From: Bradyrhizobium sp. CSA207
GTDB taxonomy: Bacteria > Pseudomonadota > Alphaproteobacteria > Rhizobiales > Xanthobacteraceae
Assembly: GCF_029051685.1 (NCBI RefSeq)
Contig: NZ_JAACFT010000013.1
Span: 124,001-188,000, forward strand
Reading direction: 5' to 3'
Length of the DNA stretch: 64,000 bases
Shown in pieces: positions 17,729-27,648 of the stretch. Positions within the stretch are counted from its first letter, which is position 1; every line of letters begins with the position of its first letter. The position numbers were made by a program, and so were the translations under genes. The notes under the pieces are model-generated. The model saw only the letters and a list, made by a program, of their open reading frames with translations. It was not told where the DNA came from and did not search any database.

Positions 17729-18361
17729 ATGGCCATCGTCACGCAGAGCACCAGCCAGATTTCTCCTGCCAACGAGCGGGTCTATCACCAGAGCAACCTG
17801 CTCGGTGAATGGAAGGGCAATTGGGCGGGCAACAATCAGGCCGTCGGCTTCAAGGTCGTGAACATTCGCGGCACCCGGGCGCAGGTGGAATACACCCATA
17901 ACGGGCACACCGAGCGTGGTTTTGGCAAGGTCGACGGTGCAACCATCAGCTTCGGTTCGGTCACGATCGGGACCAAGAACGGCAAGAATGCGGCACTGGT
18001 GTTCTCCGCCGGCGGCGGTCAGGCGAGCGCATCGCTGGAAAAACAGGCGCCGCCGGCCTCCGAGAGCCGCCTCATCGGAAGCTGGGGCGGCTATTCGGCC
18101 GATAACAACAAGAGCGCGAGTTTCCGGGTCGTCTCCATCACTGGCAACGAGGCGCTGGTCACGACCACGATCGACGGCATCACCCGGCAGGGCACCGGCA
18201 TCGTCTACAAGAACGTGGTCATGTTCGGACAAACGCAGATCTCGACGGACGACGGAAAAAACGGCAAGGTCATCTTCCAGGTCGGCACCAAATCTTTCCA
18301 GGTACCGGTGACGAAATTACCGCCGTCCGATACGTCGTCTTCGGTGGACAGGACGGCGTAG
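17729..18361 (+). CDS. Beta-rich protein made of two tandem ~69-residue repeats, function unknown
   Basis: A 210-residue protein that I do not recognise as a named family. It contains an internal duplication: residues 24-92 (LLGEWKGNWAGNNQAVGFKV ... NGKNAALVF) align with 115-183 (LIGSWGGYSADNNKSASFRV ... NGKNGKVIF). Each unit alternates hydrophobic and polar residues, as in small beta barrels or sandwiches, with the core pattern G-x-W ... N-A-x-V ... G-x-G. There is no signal peptide in the N-terminal MAIVTQSTSQISPANE, so it is either cytosolic or exported by a non-Sec route. Confidence 0.8.
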   Translation: MAIVTQSTSQISPANERVYHQSNLLGEWKGNWAGNNQAVGFKVVNIRGTRAQVEYTHNGHTERGFGKVDGATISFGSVTIGTKNGKNAALVFSAGGGQASASLEKQAPPASESRLIGSWGGYSADNNKSASFRVVSITGNEALVTTTIDGITRQGTGIVYKNVVMFGQTQISTDDGKNGKVIFQVGTKSFQVPVTKLPPSDTSSSVDRTA

Positions 18362-18365
18362 CCGC

Positions 18366-19211
18366 TCAGCGCTGTTTCTCGCTGGACTGCGTCAGCGCCT
18401 TCAATTGCCGGTCGATCTGACGCAAGACGTCGCAGGCGTGCGCGAAAGAACCACCGCCGATTAGCCGCCAGACCTTCTTTGCCTGTTCGGCCAGATGCGG
18501 AATCGTCAGTGGCAGCCGCGCCGCTTCCAAGAGGGCGCCCTCTTCGTTGATGAGATAGCGTTCGTTGAGAGCGAACACGACCTGCGCGGCGCAGGCGAGC
18601 GACCGGTAGGCGCATCCGGCGATATGGGTCTGTTCGTCGCGCGCGATGGCAAGCTCGGCATTCTCGATGCCGAACAGGATTTCCCACTGGAAGCGCCGGA
18701 TCAACGCCTCGCGCAGTGGCCTCGGATAAGGCAGAGCGATCGATTTCAGCCGGGCGATCAGCGCTTGCGGATCGTGCAGTGGCCGGCAATGAGCGACCTC
18801 TCCCATCCAGATCGCAGAACAGAAGCCGTGTGGATGGCCAGGCTGGTAATCGATGCTGACGATGCCGGCCCGGCAGGCTTCCATCGCGGCTTCGACCGCA
18901 TCGGCGTCGCGATAGAGCAGATCGACCTTCTGTCCGCCGACCGACAGCCAGGCCCCTCCGACGATCCAGGGTCCCCATTCCCCGATCTTCGCCACGGTCG
19001 CGGCGGCGGGATCGTCGGCGATTTCCTTTACGGTGGCGAGCAACCGTGCGGTATCCAGCGGAACCGCCGCCCTGAAATAGAGGCCGAGATCGTGGTCCGA
19101 CGCGGCGTGCCCGCTTCCCCGCGCACGCGAGCCGCCGAGCACGATGGCCGCGACACCCGGCAGTTCGGCGAGTGCGGACGTCAGGCGCGTGAGCAGCGGA
19201 TCGTGCGGCAT
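18366..19211 (-). CDS. MNT-type nucleotidyltransferase domain protein
   Basis: A 281-residue protein. Near the N-terminus it has the pol-beta nucleotidyltransferase motif LGGSRARGSGHAASDHDLGLYF (GGSxxxG ... DhD), with a third acidic residue in KVDLLYRD. The C-terminal half is helical (LREALIRRFQWEILFGIENAELAIARDE). This layout matches stand-alone aminoglycoside-adenylyltransferase-like proteins; the substrate is unknown. It is convergent with the repeat protein, 4 bp apart. Confidence 0.83.
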   Translation of the reverse strand: MPHDPLLTRLTSALAELPGVAAIVLGGSRARGSGHAASDHDLGLYFRAAVPLDTARLLATVKEIADDPAAATVAKIGEWGPWIVGGAWLSVGGQKVDLLYRDADAVEAAMEACRAGIVSIDYQPGHPHGFCSAIWMGEVAHCRPLHDPQALIARLKSIALPYPRPLREALIRRFQWEILFGIENAELAIARDEQTHIAGCAYRSLACAAQVVFALNERYLINEEGALLEAARLPLTIPHLAEQAKKVWRLIGGGSFAHACDVLRQIDRQLKALTQSSEKQR

Positions 19212-19430
19212 GGACGCCAGCTTACGTCGGCGCGCGACCCGTGGAAGGAGGTCAGCGCCGGGCGCGGCTGCGGGATCGGCATGGCCGTGTGGCAGCTTGC
19301 GCGGAAGACATCGAAGAACTTTGCCGCGGCCGATCGCGGCCGGAATCAGCTTACCTTCGGGATGGCAACGGATGCCTCGAGCTGACTTCGTCGGCCGGGC
19401 GTGACCGGCTCGAAGTCAGGAGAGTGACGA

Positions 19431-19886
19431 ATGCCGACCGCAAGGCTAGCCGAAGAGTCCGATCTCTCCGCGCTGCTCGAGCTGTTTCGTGCATCGGAGG
19501 TCAGCGCCGCCGCCGCACCGCTGGAGCGAGCCGAGGACATCTGGCGGCAGACAATGTCCCGTGACGATCTCGCCGTGTTCGTCTCGGCGGAAGCGGACAA
19601 GATCGTCGCGACATCCATGCTGATCACTGCGCCGAATCTGTTGCGCGCCGGCCGGTGCCACGGCTTTCTCGAGAATGTCGTGACCCACCCCGACTATCAG
19701 GGACGCGGCCACGGTCGGGCCGTCGTCGCAGCGGCGCTGGCAGAAGCCTGGCGCAAGGATTGCCATCACGTCCTGATGCAGAGCGGCCGCAAGGACCCCC
19801 GCGTGCGTCGTTTCTACGAGGACTGCGGCTTCGTGCCTGGCCTGCGGGTCGGCTACGTCGCGCACAGGCCCGCGCGCCCGGCGTGA
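19431..19886 (+). CDS. GNAT-family N-acetyltransferase
   Basis: A 151-residue compact GNAT: MPTARLAEESDLSALLELFRASEV, acetyl-CoA loop VVTHPDYQGRGHGRAVVAAALAEAW, and RVRRFYEDCGFVPGLRVGYVA. It resembles small-molecule or aminoglycoside-type acetyltransferases, but there is no substrate clue. AGGAGAGTGACGA upstream supplies the ribosome binding site. Confidence 0.9.
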   Translation: MPTARLAEESDLSALLELFRASEVSAAAAPLERAEDIWRQTMSRDDLAVFVSAEADKIVATSMLITAPNLLRAGRCHGFLENVVTHPDYQGRGHGRAVVAAALAEAWRKDCHHVLMQSGRKDPRVRRFYEDCGFVPGLRVGYVAHRPARPA

Positions 19887-20010
19887 GGAGTTCAGGCCTT
19901 GGCCTTCGGATCAGATTGAAGGGCGCTGCCACGGGCTAGTCGCGCGTCCCTCGCTGGCATTTGCGATCTGCGGAGGGTATAATTCACGAACTTTTTCGAC
20001 GGTAGCCTGA

Positions 20011-20604
20011 ATGTCCAACCTCGCAGTTCCACGTGGTCTCGCAACTCTCTTCGCGGTGCTTTGCCTGGGCGGAGCACCGCTTCAGGCGCAAGTTGCGCCC
20101 CTGAGATATTGGATACCGGGCGGGCCTTTTGGCCTCAGTGGCAGTGCAGGCCAGAGTTCCGATGCTTACGGTAACTTTCCAGGCTTCAATGCCGGCGATG
20201 CAGCCGAACGCAGCGATGTTCCGAGCGGCTTCTTCGTCGGAGGCGAGCGCGGTCGCCTTGGCTTGAGCGGCATTAGCACATCTGGAAATTTCGGCGCGCT
20301 CTCTTATGACAGCACGCAGTTCGGCTACAACACCAAGACGGCGGGCGGCATGCCCGTCACGTTCTTTGCCGGTTTCGACACGCTGAAATATGGCAACGGC
20401 CTTGGCAGCTCGCTTGCGCCGCTCACGTCCAGCGCCACGCCTGGCTATGGTGGGTTTGCGGGTGTCGAATTCAAGCCGACCTCCAACCTCAGCCTGTCGT
20501 TCGGGGTCGGCTACACCCAGCAGCAGTCTGGGCGCATCGACAGCGACATCAACTCCTCCATGCTGCCCGGCGAGTCGCCGGCGTTGGGCGGCTTGCGTCG
20601 TTAG
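20011..20604 (+). CDS. Exported Gly/Ser-rich protein, possibly a small outer-membrane barrel
   Basis: A 197-residue protein with a signal peptide (GLATLFAVLCLGGAPLQAQ, cleavage after AQA around residue 26). The mature part is rich in Gly, Ser, Phe and Tyr with alternating patterns (FGALSYDSTQFGYNTKTAGGMPVTFFAGF, FAGVEFKPTSNLSLSFGVGYTQQ). This suggests a short outer-membrane beta barrel or its C-terminal part. I cannot name a family. The stop codon abuts a degenerate methyltransferase remnant on the other strand. Confidence 0.65.
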   Translation: MSNLAVPRGLATLFAVLCLGGAPLQAQVAPLRYWIPGGPFGLSGSAGQSSDAYGNFPGFNAGDAAERSDVPSGFFVGGERGRLGLSGISTSGNFGALSYDSTQFGYNTKTAGGMPVTFFAGFDTLKYGNGLGSSLAPLTSSATPGYGGFAGVEFKPTSNLSLSFGVGYTQQQSGRIDSDINSSMLPGESPALGGLRR

Positions 20605-20608
20605 CAGA

Positions 20609-20755
20609 CTACCGCCTGAACTTCGCCACCGATTCGAAATGCGGCGTGTGCTGGAACTGGTCGACCGGCACCCCCGTTTCGATCGCGATCACGACCGGCA
20701 CCTTGCCGGCGGCGAGTTTCAGCGCCCGTGCCTGCGCGCGCTGGCGCGGGGAGCA
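20609..20755 (-). pseudogene. Remnant of a TrmA/RumA-type RNA methyltransferase 3' end
   Basis: The minus strand reads [23 protein letters not shown], then jumps to [23 protein letters not shown] and a stop. The intact methyltransferase at 22979-24226 ends [23 protein letters not shown] ... [23 protein letters not shown]. The two are clearly homologous, but the remnant lacks about 20 residues, including the catalytic SCN segment, and everything upstream. It is a broken, partly deleted duplicate 2.2 kb from its parent-like gene. Confidence 0.85.
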
Positions 20756-20774
20756 CGACTCGGGAAAATGTCGC

Positions 20775-21407
20775 TTAGGCGGCGCGACCCCTGAAAACCA
20801 GAGCTACTGTCATCACGCCGCTGGCAAGAAGCAGCCAATCCTGCGGCACGCGCAGAAGAATTGCTGCGCTGCCGCCGATCAGCGACCAGATCACGGGGAT
20901 TATCAGCAGGGCGGCAGGAAGGGTCCCGCGCGTGAGCAGCAGCATGCCGAATGTGAAGATCGTGACCGGGCACGGCGTCACCCCGAACAAGGGCAGTTCG
21001 GCCCAGGAATGTCCCGTGACCAGGCCGATCAGCGGATACGGCAGCGCAGAATAGAACACGAAGAATAGTCCGATCCAGCCAGCCAAATGCCCGCGAAAGC
21101 GGAACACGACGCGATGCTGCACGAGTCCTGCATGGATCAGCGCGGCCGCCTGAAGCACAAAGAGCGCGCCAAACAGAATGGCCGCCTTGTTGATCGTTGC
21201 GAAGAATACCAGGTGATAAGCCACGCCGGTCCAAGCCCACATGACGGCAAGGATCGCTGCGATGACACGATCTGACCAGCGGCTGGGCGCAACGAGCAGG
21301 ATCACCGCCGTGCCGCCAAGCAGATAGGCGAGGACCTGTGCCGGCCAGATCGCTTCGTTGTAGCTGGCGAAAATTGCGAGGAATTGGTCTTCGGTGAATG
21401 GCAACAT
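20775..21407 (-). CDS. DUF6064-type membrane protein
   Basis: A 210-residue integral membrane protein with about six hydrophobic helices ([80 protein letters not shown]). The opening [24 protein letters not shown] fits the DUF6064 family. Function unknown. It lies 3 bp after the gene upstream on the same strand, so it is the third gene of a unit with the nitroreductase-like protein. Confidence 0.75.
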   Translation of the reverse strand: MLPFTEDQFLAIFASYNEAIWPAQVLAYLLGGTAVILLVAPSRWSDRVIAAILAVMWAWTGVAYHLVFFATINKAAILFGALFVLQAAALIHAGLVQHRVVFRFRGHLAGWIGLFFVFYSALPYPLIGLVTGHSWAELPLFGVTPCPVTIFTFGMLLLTRGTLPAALLIIPVIWSLIGGSAAILLRVPQDWLLLASGVMTVALVFRGRAA

Positions 21408-21410
21408 GGG

Positions 21411-21812
21411 CTACCCGGGCTTCCGGTGCGTCAGAGCCGGCATAATCGCAAACAGGAGCAGGAGCGTCGCATAGATCGCGCCTTCGGCGGTCAGGAAGCG
21501 AGCGATCTGTTCGCGGAGGCTGATTCCGCGAAGTGCCACGCCGACCAAGACGTCCGCGATCTGCTGCATGGCAAGCGCGGCCGCTCCGACCCCAAGCAGG
21601 GCGCGTGTCCGGGGCTCGAGCCGCACCGCACGCGGCGCCATGCGTGCAGCGACGAGGATGGCGGCCAGCAGAAACGGTGTCTCGCACAGCACGGCTCCGA
21701 GGGAGCCGATGCGCGGCTCCAGCCAGAACACGCGGATCGGCCCCAGCAGAAATCCCGTGCCGAAGACGATCAGGAAATAGAGGCCGGCAGCCGCCAGGAT
21801 TCGCAGCATCAT
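21411..21812 (-). CDS. Small membrane protein translationally coupled to the nitroreductase-like gene
   Basis: A 133-residue protein with about four hydrophobic helices (ILAAAGLYFLIVFGTGFLLGPIRVFWLEP, LCETPFLLAAILVAARMA, ALLGVGAAALAMQQIADVLVGVAL, GAIYATLLLLFAIMPAL). Its ATG overlaps the stop of the upstream gene by 4 bp (ATGA), indicating translational coupling. A longer frame to 22163 exists but runs through that upstream coding sequence. Function unknown. Confidence 0.75.
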   Translation of the reverse strand: MMLRILAAAGLYFLIVFGTGFLLGPIRVFWLEPRIGSLGAVLCETPFLLAAILVAARMAPRAVRLEPRTRALLGVGAAALAMQQIADVLVGVALRGISLREQIARFLTAEGAIYATLLLLFAIMPALTHRKPG

Positions 21813-22894
21813 CCGCGCATCACCAGTTCCGGGGCGCGCCGCAGCGATTTCGGCAGATCCGGCCCGGTTCCGAAGCGCATGACGACATCGGGACGCCGAT
21901 CGCCGAGGCCGAGCGAGGTTGCGAATTGCGGCCTCAATGCCGCTACTTCGACCGGCTGGTTGACGAAGGAATATTTGAGCCCGAGCGCGGTCGCCTGCAG
22001 GCCGAACCGCTGGCAGGCGCGGCCGACCGCAATCCAGTGCGCCTTGTCGCTGTGATCGGCGGCAAGCACGACGACGCCCGCGGAGCTGTCGAGCTCGTCG
22101 CGGTATTTCTTGTTCTCCCCGCGCTCGGTGAAGACGAACCTCAGCAGCGGCCGCGCGATCCATGCCGGCAGGGACGGGCTTCCCGACGCGCGCGAGAACA
22201 GCCCGTCCATGGCCGCGACCGCGTCCGCCTCGTTGAAGCGCATCCAGCTCACGAGCTCACTCATGAAGGCCTTGTCGCGCATTTGGGCGGAATTGCCTTC
22301 GAGCACGTAATCGGCGACCTTCGAGATCGCGACACGTTCGGTCATCAGGATCGCTGAGACGTTCGGCTCGCGACAGGCATTCTCGAGCTGGTGCAACGCG
22401 TCGGGCCCGATCGCCCTGCCGTCGAAGGTTGCACGGGTGCATTGCCTGAGGGGAATCGCGTTGGCCAGCGCCGATGCGGCAGGCGGGGTCTCTTCGAGCA
22501 CGATCACGATCCGGTCGCCGTCAACTATCGGGTTTGCGCGCCAGCCCAGCGTTGATGCCGCGAGCACGAGATTCTCGGCGGCGCAGCCGAGACTGACGAA
22601 GAGGTGGTGATCGTCCGGATCGACCGCCGGACAGCGGCGCGTGAAGTCGGGCGCAATCACGATTTCATTGCCGCGGGCGGAGAAGGTCCAGGGCTGGGTG
22701 TTGTGGCTGTTGGCGGCGAGTGTCGCAAAGCGCACGAGCTCTCGGTCCCTCGGCGTCGCGCGCAGTGGTGCCCGCGACGCTTGCACCGCCTCCTCATAGC
22801 TCGACGTCGCCGCTGCTGCGGGCCGGCCGGCGGTCGCCACCACGGAAAGCCCGAGCGCAGTCGCCAGGAGTTGTCGCCGGTCAATCGTCATCAT
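21809..22894 (-). CDS. Acg-type FMN-binding nitroreductase-like protein, Tat signal
   Basis: A 361-residue protein. It starts MMTIDRRQLLATALGLSVVATAG; the DRRQLL region with its following hydrophobic stretch is a twin-arginine signal, so it is exported folded, probably with its flavin. The body has the features of the Acg/Rv2032 branch of the nitroreductase superfamily: RFATLAANSHNTQPWTF near the start and VAVGRACQRFGLQATALGLKYSFVNQPVE near the end. Members have two fused nitroreductase lobes, and some sequester FMN without reducing substrates. It leads a three-gene unit with two membrane proteins. Confidence 0.82.
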   Translation of the reverse strand: MMTIDRRQLLATALGLSVVATAGRPAAAATSSYEEAVQASRAPLRATPRDRELVRFATLAANSHNTQPWTFSARGNEIVIAPDFTRRCPAVDPDDHHLFVSLGCAAENLVLAASTLGWRANPIVDGDRIVIVLEETPPAASALANAIPLRQCTRATFDGRAIGPDALHQLENACREPNVSAILMTERVAISKVADYVLEGNSAQMRDKAFMSELVSWMRFNEADAVAAMDGLFSRASGSPSLPAWIARPLLRFVFTERGENKKYRDELDSSAGVVVLAADHSDKAHWIAVGRACQRFGLQATALGLKYSFVNQPVEVAALRPQFATSLGLGDRRPDVVMRFGTGPDLPKSLRRAPELVMRG

Positions 22895-22978
22895 CCGCTC
22901 CGCAGAACTTCCGCACGACGCTTCTAGCGCCGCCGCAGACCCTGACGGTTGATCGGCATCAAGCTCCGGAGTGCCGGC

Positions 22979-24226
22979 CTACCGCGTAAACCGCGCCACC
23001 AGCTCGACATGCGGCGTGTGCCGGAACTGGTCGACCGGCACCACGGTCTCGATCCTGTAACCGCCATCGATCAGCAGCCGTGCATCGCGGGCAAATGTCG
23101 CGACATTGCAGGAGACCGCGATTATGACAGGCACCTTGGCTGAGGCGAGCTTCAGCGCCTGCGCCTGCGCGCCCTGGCGCGGCGGGTCGATCACGACGGC
23201 ATCGAACTCGCGCAGCTCCTGCGGCACCAGCGGGCGGCGGAACAGATCGCGCGGCTCGGCCTTGATCGGCTTCAGGCCGGGCGTGCGCGCCGCTTTTGCC
23301 AGTGCGGCGATGGCGCCGGCGTCGTTGTCATAGGCCGCGACGCGGGCTTTCTCGGCAAGCCGAAGCGCGAACGGGCCGACGCCGCAGAAGAGGTCGAGAA
23401 CCTCCTTGGACTTGCCGATGCGTTCCACAACGAGCGCGGCCAGCGTCTCTTCGCCTGCGACGGTTGCTTGCAGGAACGAGCCCGGCGGCAGCGTCACCTC
23501 GGCACGGCCCATCTGCAGGGTCGGCGGCAGGCGTTGCAGCACCAGTTCGCCGTGGCGCGTCAGCCGCGCCAGACGGTGCTGCTCGGCGACGCGCGACAGC
23601 GCCGTGACCATCGCCGTCGGCAGCGGGCCGGAGCCGCGCACGTCGACGTCGAGGCCGTTGGCGGTGGCGGTAACCTGGATGTCGAGCGGCTTTGTCACCG
23701 GCATCCTCGACGTCAGCGGCTCCGAGAGCGCCCAGGCGGCATCGAGCGCCCCCTCAAGTGCGGGATCGAGGATGGGGCAGCGATGGATCGGGATGACGTC
23801 ATGCGAGCTTGCGGCGGAAAAGCCTACCTTGAGGATGTCATGCGTGCCGAACCGGCCATGCAGTGTGATGCGTCTGCGCCCCGCACCATGGGCATCGACC
23901 AGCGGCGCCACCTCGCAGTCGATGCCGGCCTGCGCCAGCGTCTCGACCACGATGTTGCGCTTCCAGGCCTGGTACGCCTCGGCCGCCCAGTGCTGGATCG
24001 CGCAGCCGCCGCAGACGCCGAAATGCGGACAGAACGGTTCGATGCGCTCCAGGCTTGCGACATCGACCGCAAGCAGCTTGCGGCGGTCGGGATGGTTGCC
24101 CGCGACATGGTCGACCTCGACGGTCTCGCCGCCGAGCGCATAAGGCACATAGATGGCTTCGCTTGCATCGAGCGAGACGCCATCGCCGCGATGGCCGACA
24201 TGATCGATCTTCACGCGCTCAACCAC
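22979..24226 (-). CDS. TrmA/RumA-family 23S rRNA (uracil-5)-methyltransferase
   Basis: A 415-residue protein. An N-terminal TRAM-like segment ([30 protein letters not shown]) precedes an iron-sulphur motif [15 protein letters not shown]. The C-terminal SAM domain has [27 protein letters not shown] and the catalytic [10 protein letters not shown]. It would methylate a uracil of 23S rRNA (RlmC/RlmD type). The GTG at 24226 is the likely start: it overlaps the tlyA stop by 8 bp. The longer frame to 24319 lies inside tlyA. Confidence 0.93.
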   Translation of the reverse strand: MVERVKIDHVGHRGDGVSLDASEAIYVPYALGGETVEVDHVAGNHPDRRKLLAVDVASLERIEPFCPHFGVCGGCAIQHWAAEAYQAWKRNIVVETLAQAGIDCEVAPLVDAHGAGRRRITLHGRFGTHDILKVGFSAASSHDVIPIHRCPILDPALEGALDAAWALSEPLTSRMPVTKPLDIQVTATANGLDVDVRGSGPLPTAMVTALSRVAEQHRLARLTRHGELVLQRLPPTLQMGRAEVTLPPGSFLQATVAGEETLAALVVERIGKSKEVLDLFCGVGPFALRLAEKARVAAYDNDAGAIAALAKAARTPGLKPIKAEPRDLFRRPLVPQELREFDAVVIDPPRQGAQAQALKLASAKVPVIIAVSCNVATFARDARLLIDGGYRIETVVPVDQFRHTPHVELVARFTR

Positions 24227-24956
24227 GGCGCGCGCCCAGGAAGAATTCGATGTTGCCGTCGCCGCCCGCAATCGAGGAGGGGAACACCTCGATATCGGTG
24301 CAGCCGAGCGATGCGGCAAAGGCCGCGATATCGTCGCAGATCTCCTGATGCACGGCGGCGTCGCGGATGATGCCCTTTTTGTTGTGCTTTCGGTCCGCCT
24401 CGAATTGCGGCTTGATCAGCGCCAGCAGGCTCATGGGCGCCGCGGCAAGCGAGAGCGCCACGGGCAGCACCGTCTTCAGCGAGATGAAGCTGACATCGAT
24501 GACGACGACGTCGGGCCGCGCCGGCAGCCGCTTGCCTTCATAGCTGCGGATATCCGTCTCCTCCATCGAGATGATTTTTGGATGCCCGCGCAGCGAGGGA
24601 TGCAATTGCGCGGTGCCGACATCGACTGCGAAGACGAGGCTCGCGCCGTTGGCGAGCAGCACTTCGGTGAAGCCACCGGTGGAGGCCCCGACGTCGAGGC
24701 AGACATGGTCCTCGATCTCGATCGGGTAGCGCTCCAGCGCGCCGGCAAGCTTGACACCGCCGCGGGAGACATAGGGATGCGCCGGCTCGGCCTGGATCAC
24801 TGCATCTTCTGCGACCGTCTCCGACGGTTTGGAAACCGGCTTGTCGTTCGCGGTGACGAGCCCGGCCTCGATCGCCGCGCGCGCCCGCGCCCGGCTTTCG
24901 AACAGGCCGCGCTCGACCAGCAGAACATCCGCGCGCTTGCGGGGAGGGGACATCAC
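24219..24956 (-). CDS. tlyA: TlyA-family rRNA 2'-O-methyltransferase (S4 domain)
   Basis: A 245-residue protein. An N-terminal S4 RNA-binding domain ([27 protein letters not shown]) is followed by a FtsJ-type SAM domain: [33 protein letters not shown] and [15 protein letters not shown]. TlyA proteins methylate ribose in 16S and 23S rRNA; in some bacteria they were first described as haemolysins. Overlap with the following TrmA-type gene shows that both rRNA methyltransferases are made from one transcript. Confidence 0.93.
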   Translation of the reverse strand: MMSPPRKRADVLLVERGLFESRARARAAIEAGLVTANDKPVSKPSETVAEDAVIQAEPAHPYVSRGGVKLAGALERYPIEIEDHVCLDVGASTGGFTEVLLANGASLVFAVDVGTAQLHPSLRGHPKIISMEETDIRSYEGKRLPARPDVVVIDVSFISLKTVLPVALSLAAAPMSLLALIKPQFEADRKHNKKGIIRDAAVHQEICDDIAAFAASLGCTDIEVFPSSIAGGDGNIEFFLGARRG

Positions 24957-24980
24957 GCTCTCCGGAGACGACTGAAGGGA

Positions 24981-25535
24981 CTATGTAGTGATCGCTCGCG
25001 CGGCCGCCATCCGGACGCAAGTCTCGAACGCGGCAAGATCATGCCAGACGTCGATGGGCATCGCCGCCGGCGTCACCAGCGGGCAGCCATGCAGCTCCAG
25101 CGCATGGATCATCATGAGATTGTCGGCGAGGCCAAAGTCCTCGACGGTCAGCCCCTGCGCATCGACCAGCCGCCCGTTCTCGGAGGTCACATCGACGAAG
25201 CGCCGGACGCGGTCGGCATAGACGGCGCAATCGTTGGAATAGGCCAGACAAAACTTGCCGCGGCCGGCCATGTAGCCGAGCTCATAGACGGTGCCGGGAT
25301 CGGCCCCGGCGCCGCGGAACGAGGTGAGGTTGGCGATGATGGCATCGGCCTGATCCATCATCGCCTCGTTGCCGGCAAAGATCTGCCGCGAGACATCGGG
25401 GGCGGCGAGGTCGATGGCGTTGTCGAGGGGGTAGAGGCCGACGAGCCCGAAGCGAGCGCAGATCGCCGCCTTTTGGCGACCGATCTCGACCGCATCCGGC
25501 AGGAACACGTCAGGGCCTGCCAGATAGATTTTCAT
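24981..25535 (-). CDS. Nucleoside 2-deoxyribosyltransferase-like protein
   Basis: A 184-residue protein beginning MKIYLAGPDVFLPDAVEIG, the classic YLAGP opening of the family. ADAIIANLTSFRGAGADPGTVYELGYMAGRGK carries the conserved acidic nucleophile and substrate loop (DxGTxxELG). It would exchange or hydrolyse the base of deoxynucleosides or clear modified nucleotides. It lies 24 bp upstream of tlyA in the same direction. Start 25535 was chosen because the family begins at MKIYLAGP. Confidence 0.9.
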   Translation of the reverse strand: MKIYLAGPDVFLPDAVEIGRQKAAICARFGLVGLYPLDNAIDLAAPDVSRQIFAGNEAMMDQADAIIANLTSFRGAGADPGTVYELGYMAGRGKFCLAYSNDCAVYADRVRRFVDVTSENGRLVDAQGLTVEDFGLADNLMMIHALELHGCPLVTPAAMPIDVWHDLAAFETCVRMAAARAITT

Positions 25536-25586
25536 TGGACCACCGGTCGAGGAGGCGTGAAGTTGCTGCGGCATCGGAAGTGCAAA

Positions 25587-25697
25587 ACCTCTCCCATTGG
25601 GAGAGGTCGCGCCGAAGGCGCGGGTGAGGGGTTGCGCTCTCGCGTGGGACCTCTACCCGGATTGCTTCGCAATCCGACCTCTCCCTATGGGAGAGGT
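25587..25697. repeat. Intergenic palindromic repeat between dxs and the deoxyribosyltransferase gene
   Basis: A 111-bp element bounded by ACCTCTCCC...GGGAGAGGT palindromes at both ends, with inner GCGCCGAAGGCGCG and GGATTGCTTCGCAATCC hairpins. Elements of this style are dispersed in Bradyrhizobium-like genomes between genes. It may help stabilise or end the dxs transcript. Confidence 0.75.
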
Positions 25698-25719
25698 GCG
25701 GGCAGCGTCTTGCCGATAA

Positions 25720-27648
25720 TCAGGCCAGCTTGACCGTCTCGGCCTTGACGTCCTTGCCGAGCGCCTCGAACACCTTGGCGACGATGCCCTTGGCATCGAG
25801 ACCGGCGCGGGCGTACATCGCGGCCGGGGTGTCGTGGTCCTGGAACACGTCGGGCAGCACCATGGAGCGGAACCGCACCAGGCCGCTGTCGAGCACGCCC
25901 TGGTCGGTTAGGAACTGCGCGACATGCGAGCCGAAACCGCCGACCGCGCCTTCCTCGATCGTGATCAGGATCTCGTGGTCGCGGGCGAGCTTGAGCACCA
26001 GCTCGGTGTCGAGCGGCTTCATGAAGCGCGCATCGGCGATCGTGGTGGAGAGGCCGTGGGCTGCGAGCTCGTCGGCCGCCTTCTCGCATTCGGCCAGACG
26101 CGTGCCGAAGGAGAGCAGGGCGATCTTGCTGCCCTCGCGGACCACGCGGCCCTTGCCGATTTCGAGGGGAACGCCGACGTCCGGCATCTCGACGCCGCGG
26201 CCTTCGCCGCGCGGATAGCGCAGCGCGCTCGGGCGGTCGTTGATCGCAACCTGGGTCGCGACCATGTGAACGAGCTCGGCTTCGTCGCTTGCAGCCATGA
26301 TCACCATGTTCGGCAGGCAACCGAGATAGGCGTTGTCGAACGAGCCGGCATGCGTCGCGCCGTCGGCGCCGACGAGGCCGGCGCGGTCGATGGCGAAGCG
26401 CACCGGCAGATTCTGGATCGCGACGTCATGCACGATCTGGTCGTAGCCGCGCTGCAGGAAGGTCGAGTAGATCGCGCAGAACGGCTTGTAGCCTTCGCTG
26501 GCAAGACCCGCGGCAAAGGTCACCGCGTGCTGCTCGGCAATGCCGACGTCGAAAGTGCGATCCGGAAATGCCTTGTTGAAGATGTCGACGCCGGTACCGG
26601 ACGGCATCGCCGCGGTGATCGCGACGATCTTGTCGTCCTTCTCGGCTTCCTTGACGAGGCTCTGGCCGAACACGTTCTGATACGCCGGCGCGTTCGGCTT
26701 GGCCTTGGCCTGGGTGCCGGTCGCGACGTCGAACTTGACGACCGCATGATATTTGTCGGCGGAGGCTTCTGCCGGACCGTAGCCCTTGCCCTTCTGCGTC
26801 ACGACGTGGACCAGGATCGGGCCGGCCTCCATGTCGCGGACGTTCTTCAGAACGGGCAGCAGATGGTCGAGATTGTGGCCGTCGATCGGGCCGACGTAGT
26901 AGAAGCCGAGCTCCTCGAACAGCGTGCCGCCGTCCATCATGAACCCGCGGGAATATTCCTCGACGCGGTTGGCGCGGTTGGCGAGGATCTTGGGCAGCCG
27001 CTTGTTGATCTGCTTGGCCGCCTCGCGCAGCGTGCGATAGGTCTTGCCGGAGTAGAGTCGCGACAGATAGGCGCTCATGGCGCCGACCGGCGGCGCAATC
27101 GACATGTCGTTGTCGTTGAGGATGACGATCAGGCGCGAGTTCATTGCACCCGCATTGTTCATGGCCTCATAAGCCATGCCGGCCGACATCGCGCCGTCAC
27201 CGATGACTGCGATGACGTTGTTTTTGCCGCCGGAGAGGTCGCGGGCCACGGCCATGCCGAGGCCGGCGGAGATCGAGGTCGAGGAATGCGCGGCGCCGAA
27301 CGGATCGTAATCGCTCTCGCTGCGCTTGGTGAAACCGGACAGGCCGCCGCCGGTGCGCAGCGTGCGGATGCGGTCGCGCCGGCCGGTGAGGATCTTGTGC
27401 GGATAGGCCTGGTGGCCGACGTCCCAGATCAGCCGGTCGCGCGGGGTGTCGAAGACGTAATGGATCGCGGTGGTGAGCTCGACAACGCCGAGGCCCGCCC
27501 CGAAGTGACCGCCGGTCACCGAGACGGCATCGATCGTCTCCTGTCGCAGCTCGTCGGCGACCTGGCGAACCTGCTCGACCTTGAGCTTGCGCAGGTCGTC
27601 TGGCGTTCGGATGGTGTCGAGAAGCGGCGTTTTACTGTATGCGTTCAC
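25720..27648 (-). CDS. dxs: 1-deoxy-D-xylulose-5-phosphate synthase
   Basis: A 642-residue thiamine-diphosphate enzyme of full length. Motifs in order: [41 protein letters not shown], the TPP motif [20 protein letters not shown], DGTxF-type segment [23 protein letters not shown], then the pyrimidine and C-terminal domains ([31 protein letters not shown]). It condenses pyruvate with glyceraldehyde 3-phosphate, the first step of the MEP isoprenoid pathway. I take the GTG at 27648 as start (GGAAA 6 bases before); a TTG at 27660 is in frame. Confidence 0.97.
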   Translation of the reverse strand: MNAYSKTPLLDTIRTPDDLRKLKVEQVRQVADELRQETIDAVSVTGGHFGAGLGVVELTTAIHYVFDTPRDRLIWDVGHQAYPHKILTGRRDRIRTLRTGGGLSGFTKRSESDYDPFGAAHSSTSISAGLGMAVARDLSGGKNNVIAVIGDGAMSAGMAYEAMNNAGAMNSRLIVILNDNDMSIAPPVGAMSAYLSRLYSGKTYRTLREAAKQINKRLPKILANRANRVEEYSRGFMMDGGTLFEELGFYYVGPIDGHNLDHLLPVLKNVRDMEAGPILVHVVTQKGKGYGPAEASADKYHAVVKFDVATGTQAKAKPNAPAYQNVFGQSLVKEAEKDDKIVAITAAMPSGTGVDIFNKAFPDRTFDVGIAEQHAVTFAAGLASEGYKPFCAIYSTFLQRGYDQIVHDVAIQNLPVRFAIDRAGLVGADGATHAGSFDNAYLGCLPNMVIMAASDEAELVHMVATQVAINDRPSALRYPRGEGRGVEMPDVGVPLEIGKGRVVREGSKIALLSFGTRLAECEKAADELAAHGLSTTIADARFMKPLDTELVLKLARDHEILITIEEGAVGGFGSHVAQFLTDQGVLDSGLVRFRSMVLPDVFQDHDTPAAMYARAGLDAKGIVAKVFEALGKDVKAETVKLA

